Shown here piece by piece: positions 1-7,024 of a DNA stretch of 10,624 nucleotides; positions within the stretch are counted from its first letter, which is position 1, and each line of letters begins with the position of its first letter. Origin of the DNA: Bacillota bacterium. Lineage in GTDB: Bacteria; Bacillota; Clostridia; Saccharofermentanales; Fastidiosipilaceae. The notes below the pieces were generated by a model. That model was not told the DNA's origin. It saw only the letters and a list, made by a program, of their open reading frames with translations, and searched no databases. The stretch lies in NCBI GenBank assembly GCA_023442635.1, contig JAEZYR010000003.1, forward strand, positions 1 to 10,624. Reading direction: 5' to 3'. The translations under genes were made by a program, and so were the position numbers.

Positions 1-233
1 ATCTGCGCCACATGGCAAATCAGAGGATTATCGCTTGCCCGTCCCTTAGCTTGATAAATATGCTGACAGGCCTGTTTCGAAAGCGCACTGGCTCCCAATC
101 CATAGACCGTTTCGGTGGGAAAGGCTACCAGCATGCCCTCTTTTAGTGCTTCGGCAGGAGCAGCCAACTGCCTATCTAAATCTTTTTCGGGATCAATCCT
201 TATCCATTTAGAAAGTTCTCGGGGGGGCGTCAT
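1..233 (-). CDS. Threonylcarbamoyl-AMP synthase (Sua5/YrdC/TsaC family), N-terminal part only
   Basis: This enzyme makes L-threonylcarbamoyladenylate from threonine, bicarbonate and ATP, the first step of t6A modification at position 37 of ANN-decoding tRNAs. Only the first 77 residues are in the window; the gene continues past the left edge. The visible part carries the family signature VAFPTETVYGLGA at residues 36-48 and IYQAKGRASDNPLI at 59-72, both in the nucleotide and threonine binding pocket of YrdC folds. About 35 residues before the signature is a usual N-terminus for Firmicute Sua5 proteins. The ATG (233-231) overlaps the prfA stop (232-230) as ATGA, and AAGGAG lies 11 nt upstream inside prfA, so translation is probably coupled. 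The second to fifth codons contain a run of seven C on the coding strand. Whether the C-terminal Sua5 domain is present (Sua5 or TsaC type) cannot be seen, so no symbol is given. Confidence 0.95.
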   Translation of the reverse strand, partial: MTPPRELSKWIRIDPEKDLDRQLAAPAEALKEGMLVAFPTETVYGLGASALSKQACQHIYQAKGRASDNPLICHVAQ

Positions 234-1324
234 GTCGACAAAGACTCCTTACTCTCTTCATCCAATCTAGCCTGGCGTACATGCTGCAAAAGAGGGTTGA
301 TCACAGGATCAAGATCCCCCAATAAAATTTGATCCAATCGGTATAGCGTTAAGCCAATTCGGTGGTCTGTAACTCTATTCTGCGGCATGTTATATGTACG
401 TATACGTTCTGAGCGCTCTCCACTTCCCACAAGAGTTCTTCTGTGCTCGGCTATCTCTTGTTCTTGAGAAGCAGATTGCGCCTCCATCAAACGGGCGCGT
501 AATACCATCATGGCCTTTTCTCGATTGCGATGCTGACTTCTCTCGTCTTGGCACGTCACAACTAGACCTGTTGGCAAATGTGTAATGCGTATAGCAGAAC
601 TCGTCTTATTCACGTGCTGCCCACCAGCCCCCGAAGCTCTGTAAGTATCCACACGCAAGTCTTTCGGATCGATGACGAGCGTGTGTTCATCAACCGTGGG
701 CAAAGCAGCAACCGTAGCTGTTGAAGTATGAATACGTCCCTGTGATTCAGTTTTGGGGACGCGCTGAATGCGATGGACACCAGACTCATATCTTAAGCGG
801 CCATAAGCTCCGCGTCCTTTGATTAAAACAGTAAGCTCCCTCAAACCGCCCAATTCCGTCGGACTATATTCAACTTCTTCGATCTGATAACCTTTCTCCT
901 CCGCATAGCGCCGGTACATTTGCCAAAGATCCATCGCCCACAGCGCACTTTCTTCTCCACCTGCAGCCTGGCGAATTTCTAAAAAGAAGGGGCGGTCAGC
1001 ATCTGGATCACGCGGCGAAAGATCCTCTTGAAGTTGCTCCTCAAGACTTTCTCTGACTTCATCCAAGTGGTGCAATTCTTCTGCCGCAAGCGCCTGCCAT
1101 TCATCATCCGCCCCAGCTTCTTCTTGAATCTGTTTGGCTTCTTTTATAGCCTGAAGACAGGCTAGATAACGCCCAATGCGCTCAACGACAGGACTGAGCT
1201 CTGCCCCTTCCTGATTAAGTGCACAAAAGCGCTCAGGATTGCTGTAGACTTCTGCTTGCTGCAGCTCAGCCTGAATCTCCTCATAACGGTGCTGCATTTG
1301 CTCCATTAAAGCTCGATTCAGCAT
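230..1324 (-). CDS. prfA: Peptide chain release factor 1 (RF1)
   Basis: RF1 recognises UAA and UAG in the ribosomal A site and triggers hydrolysis of the finished peptidyl-tRNA. The 364-residue length matches the family. The stop-codon tripeptide is PKT at residues 190-192 in the context QRVPKTESQGRIHTSTAT; the P-x-T form marks RF1, as RF2 has SPF. The catalytic loop SGAGGQHVNKT has GGQ at 234-236, whose glutamine is the substrate of PrmC, encoded just upstream. The C-terminal stretch RIRTYNMPQNRVTDHRIG is also typical. The ATG at 1324 follows AGAGG by 7 nt. An 81-nt gap separates it from prmC and holds no clear promoter or hairpin, so the two are probably cotranscribed. The gene ends in TGA, which RF2 reads, and this stop overlaps the sua5 start. 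Confidence 0.98.
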   Translation of the reverse strand: MLNRALMEQMQHRYEEIQAELQQAEVYSNPERFCALNQEGAELSPVVERIGRYLACLQAIKEAKQIQEEAGADDEWQALAAEELHHLDEVRESLEEQLQEDLSPRDPDADRPFFLEIRQAAGGEESALWAMDLWQMYRRYAEEKGYQIEEVEYSPTELGGLRELTVLIKGRGAYGRLRYESGVHRIQRVPKTESQGRIHTSTATVAALPTVDEHTLVIDPKDLRVDTYRASGAGGQHVNKTSSAIRITHLPTGLVVTCQDERSQHRNREKAMMVLRARLMEAQSASQEQEIAEHRRTLVGSGERSERIRTYNMPQNRVTDHRIGLTLYRLDQILLGDLDPVINPLLQHVRQARLDEESKESLST

Positions 1325-1405
1325 TTTTTATCCTCTTTATAAGCGATCATAATCTTTTCTCACACTCATTTGCCAGAGCTAGGTAAAAGCCCAAAATAGA
1401 CATCC

Positions 1406-2398
1406 TTAGTACGCTTCTTTTGGCCAAAGACATTGTAAGGCACGCTCTCGCCCAGCCATATCTTCCAAAGTTTGGACAAGCTCCCAATTCTGCTGGAGAA
1501 AAATCTGTTTAACATCCGCCTGCTGCTTCTCACCATGCTCGACCAGCAAAATACCATTCGTCGATAGATAAGGAGGTAGCTCGCTGGCTAATCGTGAATA
1601 AAACTGAAGTCCTTCTTCAGCAGCTATCAAGGCGCTTTGCGGTTCATAGTCCTTAACAGAGCTTTCAAGCTGGCGCCAAGTCCGCTCTGGAATATAAGGG
1701 GGATTGCAAAGCACAATGTCTGCAGGTGGACATGTGCCGATAGCGGGTAAAAGATCTGCCTGCACAAGCTTAAAATCCTTCTCTGCTTGGTGGTATGCAA
1801 CATTTTTTTCGGCCCAGACTAAGGCTTTTTCTTCGATGTCAACAGCATAGACTTGCACCTGACAATTCGGGTCATAGCGTTTAAGGCAAGCCCATAAGGC
1901 CAGACCTAAGCAAGCCGTACCACAGCATAAATCATAAACGACAAGGCTTCGCCCCTGCTGTATAAGCTGATATTTATGAAGGCTCCTCGCTGCTTGCCAA
2001 ACGATGACCTCGCTGTCGGGTCTCGGAATAAGAACCCCTGGCCCGACCAAGAACGTCAGGTCTGCAAAATCGGCTTCACCTAGAATATAGGCCAATGGCT
2101 CATCCTGTCTTAGACGTTCATAGGCCTTGTGCCAGAGCGCATGTTCTGTTTCGCTCAAAGTCAAACCTGGCAATTGAAAACGCAAGTCATGCAAGGGTTT
2201 GTCTAAAATTTGGGCAAGGCAGCGAAGCAAGGCGTCACGATAATAGCTTCGGTTGCTCTCTCTCTCATGAGCCAACTGCGCGTGTGCCCCAGCACAATCA
2301 GATCGATCATGGTAACGGAGGCGCTTAAGCGATCGCTCTTCGTCCAGCTGGCATAATTCCTCAGCCCAGAGACGAAGGCTTTGGCTTACTGTCGACAT
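1406..2398 (-). CDS. prmC: Release factor glutamine N5-methyltransferase PrmC
   Basis: PrmC methylates the glutamine of the GGQ loop in RF1 and RF2 using S-adenosylmethionine, which speeds up termination. With the start used here the protein has 330 residues, somewhat longer than the usual 280 or so; the extra length is in the first 60 residues. In this numbering the order is an N-terminal helical release-factor-binding domain, the LIPRPDSE segment at about 123-130, SAM motif I DLCCGTACLGLA at 156-167, the acidic ribose-binding residue in YAVDIEEKAL, and the catalytic motif NPPY at 232-235. The ATG at 2398 follows GGGAG by 5 nt. A longer frame opens at a TTG (2437), but that codon touches the base of the hairpin behind rpmE, so I reject it. 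I see no convincing promoter between 2399 and 2438; transcription may come from readthrough of rpmE. In Bacillus the prfA-prmC order is reversed. Confidence 0.96.
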   Translation of the reverse strand: MSTVSQSLRLWAEELCQLDEERSLKRLRYHDRSDCAGAHAQLAHERESNRSYYRDALLRCLAQILDKPLHDLRFQLPGLTLSETEHALWHKAYERLRQDEPLAYILGEADFADLTFLVGPGVLIPRPDSEVIVWQAARSLHKYQLIQQGRSLVVYDLCCGTACLGLALWACLKRYDPNCQVQVYAVDIEEKALVWAEKNVAYHQAEKDFKLVQADLLPAIGTCPPADIVLCNPPYIPERTWRQLESSVKDYEPQSALIAAEEGLQFYSRLASELPPYLSTNGILLVEHGEKQQADVKQIFLQQNWELVQTLEDMAGRERALQCLWPKEAY

Positions 2399-2438
2399 GT
2401 TATCTCCCGTAACCTTGTACTCATATGCTGGTATCAAG

Positions 2439-2463
2439 AAAGGAGGGGATCTCCCCCTCCTTT
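2439..2463 (-). terminator. Hairpin terminator after rpmE (symmetrical)
   Basis: Read on the minus strand, 2463-2454 (AAAGGAGGGG) pairs perfectly with 2448-2439 (CCCCTCCTTT) around a five-base loop, 41 nt after the rpmE stop. If the outer A-T pairs are left open, a 7-bp GC-rich stem is followed by TTTCTT, which fits an intrinsic terminator of moderate strength. On the plus strand the same hairpin is followed by TTTT. prmC starts only 40 nt further on without an obvious promoter, so termination is probably partial. Confidence 0.7.
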
Positions 2464-2504
2464 TGGCATCTCAAGCACAAGATAATGATGAATACGCTTT
2501 ATGC

Positions 2505-2714
2505 TTAATTCTGCTTCGTACGGTTCATACGACGCTTGAACTTATCAACGCGCCCGCCCGTATCTACCAATTTCTGACGCCCTGTGAAAAAGGGGTGGCA
2601 CTTGCTGCAAACATCTACGCTGATGCTAGGAACTGTAGAACGGGTCTCAAAAACCTCTCCACATGCGCAGCGTACTGTACAGGTCTGATACTCAGGATGA
2701 ATATTGTCCTTCAC
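2505..2714 (-). CDS. rpmE: 50S ribosomal protein L31, type A (zinc-binding)
   Basis: L31 sits on the 50S subunit at the central protuberance and helps bridge it to the 30S subunit. The 69-residue protein shows the full family pattern: MKDNIHPEY at the N-terminus, VDVCSKCHPFFTG in the middle and TGGRVDKFKRR near the end. Cysteines 16, 18, 36 and 39 make the four-cysteine zinc site, so this is the zinc-containing (C+) type; an additional Cys12 lies outside the usual set. In bacteria with two L31 genes this form is the one used when zinc is plentiful. Translation starts at GTG (2714-2712) behind AAGGAGAT. It has its own promoter (2826-2855), a leader of about 105 nt and a hairpin behind it. A place shortly after rho is common in Firmicutes. 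Confidence 0.98.
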   Translation of the reverse strand: MKDNIHPEYQTCTVRCACGEVFETRSTVPSISVDVCSKCHPFFTGRQKLVDTGGRVDKFKRRMNRTKQN

Positions 2715-2825
2715 GCTTCTATCTCCTTAACAAGATCGGGCGCGATTCTGTTTCGTCTTCGATATTCGCAAAGCAAAAGCAAAGGCGCAAAATCGTATGC
2801 CAGATCAGTACTTGGGTTGCAAAGA

Positions 2826-2855
2826 AGTATACTGTTTTCGCCTATTAAACGTCAA
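2826..2855 (-). promoter_or_regulatory. Housekeeping sigma promoter of rpmE
   Basis: On the minus strand TTGACG (2855-2850) and TATACT (2831-2826) are 18 nt apart, each one base from or close to consensus. The -35 box begins 2 nt after the stop codon of the preceding gene. Transcription should start near 2819, giving a leader of about 105 nt before the rpmE GTG. The leader contains repeated TTTGC units around 2768-2788 but no strong hairpin that I can see. Confidence 0.8.
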
Positions 2856-2857
2856 GA

Positions 2858-3649
2858 TTAGGCTCCTAGATGTCCCCAAAAAGCCCTTTTCTTTCTATTC
2901 TCTCTGGGGCAAGCACTCTCAAGATGCAAGCGCAGGTCCTCTGCCTTCCCTTGCTGAAAGCCTTCCTTTTGGATCAGCATCCAATGCTGGTCTAGGCGGA
3001 GAAAGAAACAGCGCTCATCTTCTTCCCATCGTTTGAGTGCTGACCAGCGAAAAGCCACGCTCTGGCCACTTTCGGAACCACAACTTATCCCGATAGGTGT
3101 CACGCGGTAATGGCGGTCTTGGAGAATGTTCGGTGTGTTGCGCAAAACACGCTTAGCGGTCTGTGAAATAATGCCCCAAATAGCCAACCATATCGAAGCT
3201 GAACCGAGTAAGATGACCAGAATAGCGCTCAGCCAAAGACTTTGACTGTGGCCACGTAAAATCTGCACAATCTGCAACAAGCCGTAAATGATAAAAGCAG
3301 CTCCGAACAGGATAATAAAAGTCCGATAAAGCTTGACACCGCGCTGTTCAGTGAGCAAGCATTTCACAAATCCCTGTACATCTCGTTTTTGGATGTGGCT
3401 ACGGTTGAGAATGGTCTGTTCTTTGGATGCAGGGGGCAAGACAAATGGAGCCTCTTCGGGGTTTTCGGCCCATGCCCTCGCCAAGACAGCTTTGACCTCT
3501 GGATCGATATCATCCTGCTCCCAATTTTCTGGCCGCTGAAGCTCAGCGATCGGCAGCTGATTTTGTGCCTCGCCATTAAGCTGGCTGGGCTGTTCAGCGT
3601 GGGGTGAGCTATTCTGCAACTCTAAGTTCTGTTGCTCCTCTGGCATCAT
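2858..3649 (-). CDS. Membrane protein with YcxB-like C-terminal domain
   Basis: The specific function is unknown. The 263-residue protein has three parts. Residues 1-100 are hydrophilic, rich in Gln, Glu and Pro, and probably disordered in the cytoplasm. Residues about 109-131 and 138-161 are two hydrophobic membrane helices joined by a short turn. Residues about 180-245 (VTPIGISCGSESG, FRWSALKRWEE, CFFLRLD, WMLIQKEGF) follow the pattern of the YcxB-like domain, a small beta-rich, PH-like fold found in Firmicute membrane proteins. The ATG (3649-3647) overlaps the rho stop as ATGA, with AAAGGAG 10 nt upstream inside rho, so it is probably translated by coupling to rho; a second ATG follows directly. 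It ends where the rpmE promoter begins. The family call rests on my memory of the pattern. Confidence 0.75.
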   Translation of the reverse strand: MMPEEQQNLELQNSSPHAEQPSQLNGEAQNQLPIAELQRPENWEQDDIDPEVKAVLARAWAENPEEAPFVLPPASKEQTILNRSHIQKRDVQGFVKCLLTEQRGVKLYRTFIILFGAAFIIYGLLQIVQILRGHSQSLWLSAILVILLGSASIWLAIWGIISQTAKRVLRNTPNILQDRHYRVTPIGISCGSESGQSVAFRWSALKRWEEDERCFFLRLDQHWMLIQKEGFQQGKAEDLRLHLESACPRENRKKRAFWGHLGA

Positions 3650-5625
3650 CGTTCATAGTCTCCTTTTGCGCTATTGTGATAACTCGCACTTCGATTATTG
3701 ACATTATTGCTTCGGGCAGCAGTCGCTCCTGGCAGCGCCGAGCGGGTCGCATCTAAATTGGCTTTGTTGCCAAGTGTTGCATTGATAGATTCTACAAAGC
3801 GCTGGTTATCATTGCTCTTGAGCAAGAGGTTCATGATGGTCTCTGTTACGTTGCCCGAATCCAGTTGACCAAAGGCCTTACGAATAGCCCAAACCGCATC
3901 CAACGCGCGTGGCGCCAAGAGTTTTTCTTCTCGCCGAGTTCCCGAACGATTGATGTCGATGGCTGGGAAGATACGCTTTTCGCTCAACTTGCGATCCAAG
4001 TAAACTTCCATGTTGCCAGTTCCCTTAAATTCCTCGAAAATGACTTCGTCCATGCGGGATCCAGTCTCTACGAGAGCCGTAGCTACAATGGTCAGAGATC
4101 CACCGTTTTCAATATTACGAGCAGCACCAAAGAAACGCTTAGGACCGTTGAGGGCGCCTGGATCAATGCCGCCCGAGAGGGTTCGTCCTGTGGGGTTGAT
4201 AGTCAAATTGTACGCGCGTGCCATACGTGTCAGACTATCTGTCAGAATCATGACATCTTGCCCAAGTTCAACCAGGCGCATAGCCCTCTCCAAGACGAGC
4301 TCCGTTATTTTGACATGGTTTTCAGGTGTTTTATCAAAAGTTGAGTAGACCACTTCTCCCTGAATAGAGCGCTGCATGTCTGTTACTTCTTCAGGACGCT
4401 CATCAATTAAAAGCACAATTAAATGGGTCTCAGGGTTATTGGCACTGACGGCATTGGCTATTTTTTGAAGAAGGATGGTCTTACCAGCCTTAGGAGGTGA
4501 AACAATTAGGCCACGCTGCCCCTTTCCTATGGGAGCCATTAGATCGATAATTCTTGTGGCAAGCTCATTGCGAGCCGTTTCCAGCTGAAAGCGCTCATCG
4601 GGATAGATGGCCGTCAAACGATCAAAATGAGGCCTCTTCATCATCTTTTCGGGCGTTTCGCCATTAACTGTTTTTATGTATGACAAAGCCGCATAGCGAT
4701 CGTTGTTTTCGCGCTGGCGGCGGATGACCCCCGTAACATGATCTCCAGCTCTTAACTTAAAGCGTCGCACGAGTTGAGTCGGCACATAGGCATCTTTGGG
4801 ACCTTGTAGGTAATTATCGCGGCGCAGAAATCCATAACCTTCTGGCATCAGCTCTAGCACGCCACTAACTTCATCCTCCTCGCGCTTTTCTCGAAAATTG
4901 CCAGGAAGGGTGCTGTTTTCACTACCTTCTCGTTCTTCCTGTTCTTCCTTGTTGCCTCGGCGCTTTGAGCGTCTCTTCGTTTTGCCATTCTGACGCTCAT
5001 GCTCAGCTGCTTCTTTGGTCTCTCCAGTCGCAATCTCATCAGTCTGCCCAACTGCTTTTCCTCGAGTTGCTTCCTCTTCAGGAATTTCACTGTCGGTGAC
5101 CATGATCGGCTTGACGCAAGACCATAGCTTAGGCTCTTGCTCTTTATAGCTAGCCTGCTTCACTTCTTGGTCCGCAAGCTGTGCCTGCTTTTCTGTGATC
5201 TGAGTTTTCTTTCGCTTAGTGCTCGTTCTCAGTATGGATGTTGTCGCTTCAGCCTCTTCCTTCTTGCGACTCATCTCTTCGATCATCGATTGCACCGCCA
5301 TAATCGAGGGGCGCTTATCCTGCTGGGCTGGCGCTTGCTTATGCGGTGTGGCTAGAACAGAGCGCATACCCCGCCGACTTTGTCGTTCGCCTTCGACCTG
5401 TCTATTAGCAGCTTCACGGCCTGGTGCAGCCTCAATCAGAGCTTCTGCTTCGAGTTGACTCTCCTGCTGCTGACCAGCTTCTTCCTTCTGGGCCAGGCTC
5501 TCAAGTGCATCAACAAGCATCGCCTTGGTCATACGGTGGGCGTGAGAAATAGGCATGAGCTTATGTTCTCTAACAAATGAAATAAGCTCCGCCTTCGTCA
5601 TACGTTTAAAACGCGACTCTGTCAT
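3646..5625 (-). CDS. rho: Transcription termination factor Rho with large charged insertion
   Basis: Rho is a hexameric RNA-dependent ATPase that loads on untranslated RNA and removes RNA polymerase. With the ATG at 5625 (GAGG 5 nt upstream) it has 659 residues, against about 420-430 in E. coli and B. subtilis. Order: Rho_N/SAP-like helices at 9-46; a Lys/Glu/Gln/Arg-rich, low-complexity stretch at about 47-250; the cold-shock-like RNA-binding domain from about 253 (SGVLELMPEGYGFLRR); Walker A PPKAGKT at 377-383; the IDERPEE segment at 407-413; Walker B VMILTD at 458-463; the Q-loop region SGGIDPGALNGPKRFFG from 484; the R-loop region NRSGTRREEK from 559. All motor residues I know look intact. 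A tail from about 619 is rich in Asn, Ser and Ala. A longer frame opens at TTG 5676 but lacks a good ribosome site. The stop overlaps the next gene's start. Confidence 0.97.
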   Translation of the reverse strand: MTESRFKRMTKAELISFVREHKLMPISHAHRMTKAMLVDALESLAQKEEAGQQQESQLEAEALIEAAPGREAANRQVEGERQSRRGMRSVLATPHKQAPAQQDKRPSIMAVQSMIEEMSRKKEEAEATTSILRTSTKRKKTQITEKQAQLADQEVKQASYKEQEPKLWSCVKPIMVTDSEIPEEEATRGKAVGQTDEIATGETKEAAEHERQNGKTKRRSKRRGNKEEQEEREGSENSTLPGNFREKREEDEVSGVLELMPEGYGFLRRDNYLQGPKDAYVPTQLVRRFKLRAGDHVTGVIRRQRENNDRYAALSYIKTVNGETPEKMMKRPHFDRLTAIYPDERFQLETARNELATRIIDLMAPIGKGQRGLIVSPPKAGKTILLQKIANAVSANNPETHLIVLLIDERPEEVTDMQRSIQGEVVYSTFDKTPENHVKITELVLERAMRLVELGQDVMILTDSLTRMARAYNLTINPTGRTLSGGIDPGALNGPKRFFGAARNIENGGSLTIVATALVETGSRMDEVIFEEFKGTGNMEVYLDRKLSEKRIFPAIDINRSGTRREEKLLAPRALDAVWAIRKAFGQLDSGNVTETIMNLLLKSNDNQRFVESINATLGNKANLDATRSALPGATAARSNNVNNRSASYHNSAKGDYER

Positions 5626-5703
5626 GTGTACCTCAGATAATAGAATGCACCCTAAAGGGGTTAAAGGGAAATACAATATAGCTGGCTATAAATGCCGTTT
5701 TCT

Positions 5704-5732
5704 AGTCTATCTTTAGGCTTTTGGGGCGTCAA
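5704..5732 (-). promoter_or_regulatory. Probable promoter of rho
   Basis: On the minus strand TTGACG (5732-5727) and TAGACT (5709-5704) are 17 nt apart, a good housekeeping sigma promoter. The start of transcription would be near 5697, giving a leader of about 72 nt before the ATG at 5625. A perfect TTGACA lies further upstream at 5788-5783, but nothing like a -10 box stands 16-18 nt behind it. Confidence 0.65.
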
Positions 5733-5876
5733 GACTCCGATATCACCAATCGCCGACTACCTCATCCTCTAGACTCTGGTTTTGTCAAACAGCAGGGGTA
5801 GAAAATAAACGCTCGTCCGTCAGTTCGCCCAGAAGCATACGGTTTTTAGTTCCCCTAAGCGCTTTGCATTCAACAC

Positions 5877-5912
5877 AAAACGTCTGATCCCTTCATAGGG
5901 CTCAGACGTTTT
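5877..5912 (-). terminator. Intrinsic terminator of mbl
   Basis: AAAACGTCTGA (5877-5887) is perfectly complementary to TCAGACGTTTT (5902-5912), an 11-bp stem. After one mismatch, CCC/GGG extend it inward by 3 bp around a six-base loop. On the minus strand the stem ends in CGTTTT, starting about 45 nt after the mbl stop. The symmetry allows use from either side, but no plus-strand gene needs it. Confidence 0.85.
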
Positions 5913-5957
5913 GAATATCGCCTGTTCGTGCAAGCGTATTTTGCAAGTGAGATTGTC

Positions 5958-6962
5958 TTAATTGAGCGCTGTAAATTTATCCATCATCGTCAAAGCGCGC
6001 CCCGTTCCAATAGCAACACAGCGTTCTGGCTCGTCAGCGATGATCACGTCAATCCCAACTTTGGAGCTAAGCATGCGATCCAAACCATAAAGAAGCGCCC
6101 CACCGCCCGTCAAAATAATGCCTCGGGCGCTAATATCGGCTAGCAGTTCAGGCGGCGTTTCTTCCAGCACGGAATGAATAGCCTCAAAAATCTGCGAAAT
6201 AGGTTCCTCAAGCGCTTCCATCATCTCTGTTGAGCTCACGCGTACAGTTGCTGGCAAGCCCGTAATGATATTGCGACCACGAACCTCTTCGTAGCGTTCC
6301 TCTTCGCGAGGGTAAGCACAAGCGATACTCAGCTTGAGAGCTTCAGCAGTCTTTTCACCGATATGTAGATTATGTTTGCGACGAACATATCGCACAATCG
6401 CTTCATCAAAGCGATCACCCGCTACTTTAATTGAGGCATCTACAACAGGTTCACATAGTGATATAACCGCAATGTCTGTTGTTCCACCGCCTATATCGAC
6501 AATCATAGAACCCTGTGCGCGTGTGATGTCTATACCCGCTCCAATAGCGGCTGCAATAGGCTCGCGAATAAGAAAAACTTCGCGTGCCCCTGCATTACGA
6601 CAGGCATCCTCAACAGCCTTCTGCTCAACCTGTGTAATCTCACTCGGCACACAAACAACAATTGTAGGCTTGAAATAGGAACTGATAAGCCCCTTATTCA
6701 CTCGATTGATGAAGGTTTTGAGCATGACTTCAGTCACCTTGAAATCAGAGATAACGCCATCTCGAAGCGGCCGAATGGCTTCCACAATCTCAGGTGTTCT
6801 GCCCAACATAATAGAGGCTTCTTCACCCACAGCCAAAACCTTGCCACTTCGTGAATTAACGGCCACGACAGAGGGCTCATCGAGGACAATACCCTTCCCC
6901 TTCACATAAATCAGAACATTCGCAGTTCCAAGGTCGATACCTATGTCGAGACCAAATTTCAT
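5958..6962 (-). CDS. mbl: MreB/Mbl-family actin-like rod-shape protein
   Basis: This bacterial actin forms membrane-associated filaments that guide the cell-wall elongation machinery in rod-shaped cells. With the ATG at 6962 it has 334 residues, the usual length. Nucleotide-binding motifs are phosphate 1 (DIGIDLGTANVLI, 6-18), the acidic residue in IREPIAAAIGAG (about 132-143), phosphate 2 (IVDIGGGTTDIAVI, 154-167) and the adenosine motif (GIILTGGGALLYGLD, 281-295). Stretches such as GKGIVLDEPSVVA and SGKVLAVGEEA resemble Bacillus Mbl more than MreB, and no mreC or mreD follows, which supports an Mbl-like stand-alone gene; mreB is the broader name. The ATG follows AGAGGTGG by 8 nt. An upstream TTG (7001) in frame lies inside the loop of the tRNA terminator and is rejected. 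A terminator follows at 5877-5912. Confidence 0.95.
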   Translation of the reverse strand: MKFGLDIGIDLGTANVLIYVKGKGIVLDEPSVVAVNSRSGKVLAVGEEASIMLGRTPEIVEAIRPLRDGVISDFKVTEVMLKTFINRVNKGLISSYFKPTIVVCVPSEITQVEQKAVEDACRNAGAREVFLIREPIAAAIGAGIDITRAQGSMIVDIGGGTTDIAVISLCEPVVDASIKVAGDRFDEAIVRYVRRKHNLHIGEKTAEALKLSIACAYPREEERYEEVRGRNIITGLPATVRVSSTEMMEALEEPISQIFEAIHSVLEETPPELLADISARGIILTGGGALLYGLDRMLSSKVGIDVIIADEPERCVAIGTGRALTMMDKFTALN

Positions 6963-6979
6963 GCCAAAATCCACCTCTG

Positions 6980-7018
6980 AAAAAGGACGCCCACAATTCA
7001 ATTGGAACTGTAGGCGTC
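6980..7018 (-). terminator. Intrinsic terminator of tRNA-Thr, just before mbl
   Basis: On the minus strand 7018-7005 pairs with 6999-6986 over 14 bp without a gap (two G-T wobbles) around the five-base loop CAATT, followed by C and TTTTT (6984-6980). This is the most regular terminator in the window. It begins 7 nt after the CCA end of tRNA-Thr and ends 17 nt before the mbl ATG, overlapping the mbl leader. Confidence 0.9.
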
Positions 7019-7024
7019 AGTCAA
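6996..7024 (-). promoter_or_regulatory. Possible mbl promoter inside the tRNA terminator
   Basis: TTGACT (7024-7019) and TTGAAT (7001-6996) on the minus strand are 17 nt apart, with a good -35 but only four of six -10 bases. A start near 6989 would give a leader of about 27 nt. It is the only candidate I see that separates mbl from the tRNA transcript, and it lies across the terminator hairpin. Confidence 0.3.

Larger units (their letters stand above)
5626..5957 (-). other. Intergenic region between mbl and rho
   Basis: This 332-nt gap holds the mbl terminator (5877-5912), the probable rho promoter (5704-5732) and the rho leader. In the leader the heptamer CCCTTTA occurs twice in tandem (minus strand, about 5668-5653), 9 nt apart. 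I see no gene or strong RNA fold in 5733-5876 beyond an isolated TTGACA at 5783-5788. Confidence 0.6.

Noticed and set aside
1325..1405. Ten-codon reading frame (MSVRKDYDRL) between prmC and prfA as a leader peptide
   Set aside because: It has no ribosome site of note and no hairpin to go with attenuation; such short frames are expected by chance.
2397..2861. Plus-strand open frame of 154 codons opposite rpmE
   Set aside because: It lies antisense to the unmistakable L31 gene and its promoter and leader, and its translation has no family features.
3865..4344. Plus-strand open frame of 159 codons inside rho
   Set aside because: It is wholly antisense to the conserved ATPase core of rho and has no plausible product.
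5626..5676. N-terminal extension of Rho from a TTG at 5676
   Set aside because: The ATG at 5625 has GAGG 5 nt upstream and the extension matches nothing in Rho; the TTG lacks a good ribosome site.
5760..5788. Second rho promoter based on the perfect TTGACA at 5783-5788
   Set aside because: The sequence 16-18 nt downstream (around ATGAGG) does not resemble a -10 box.
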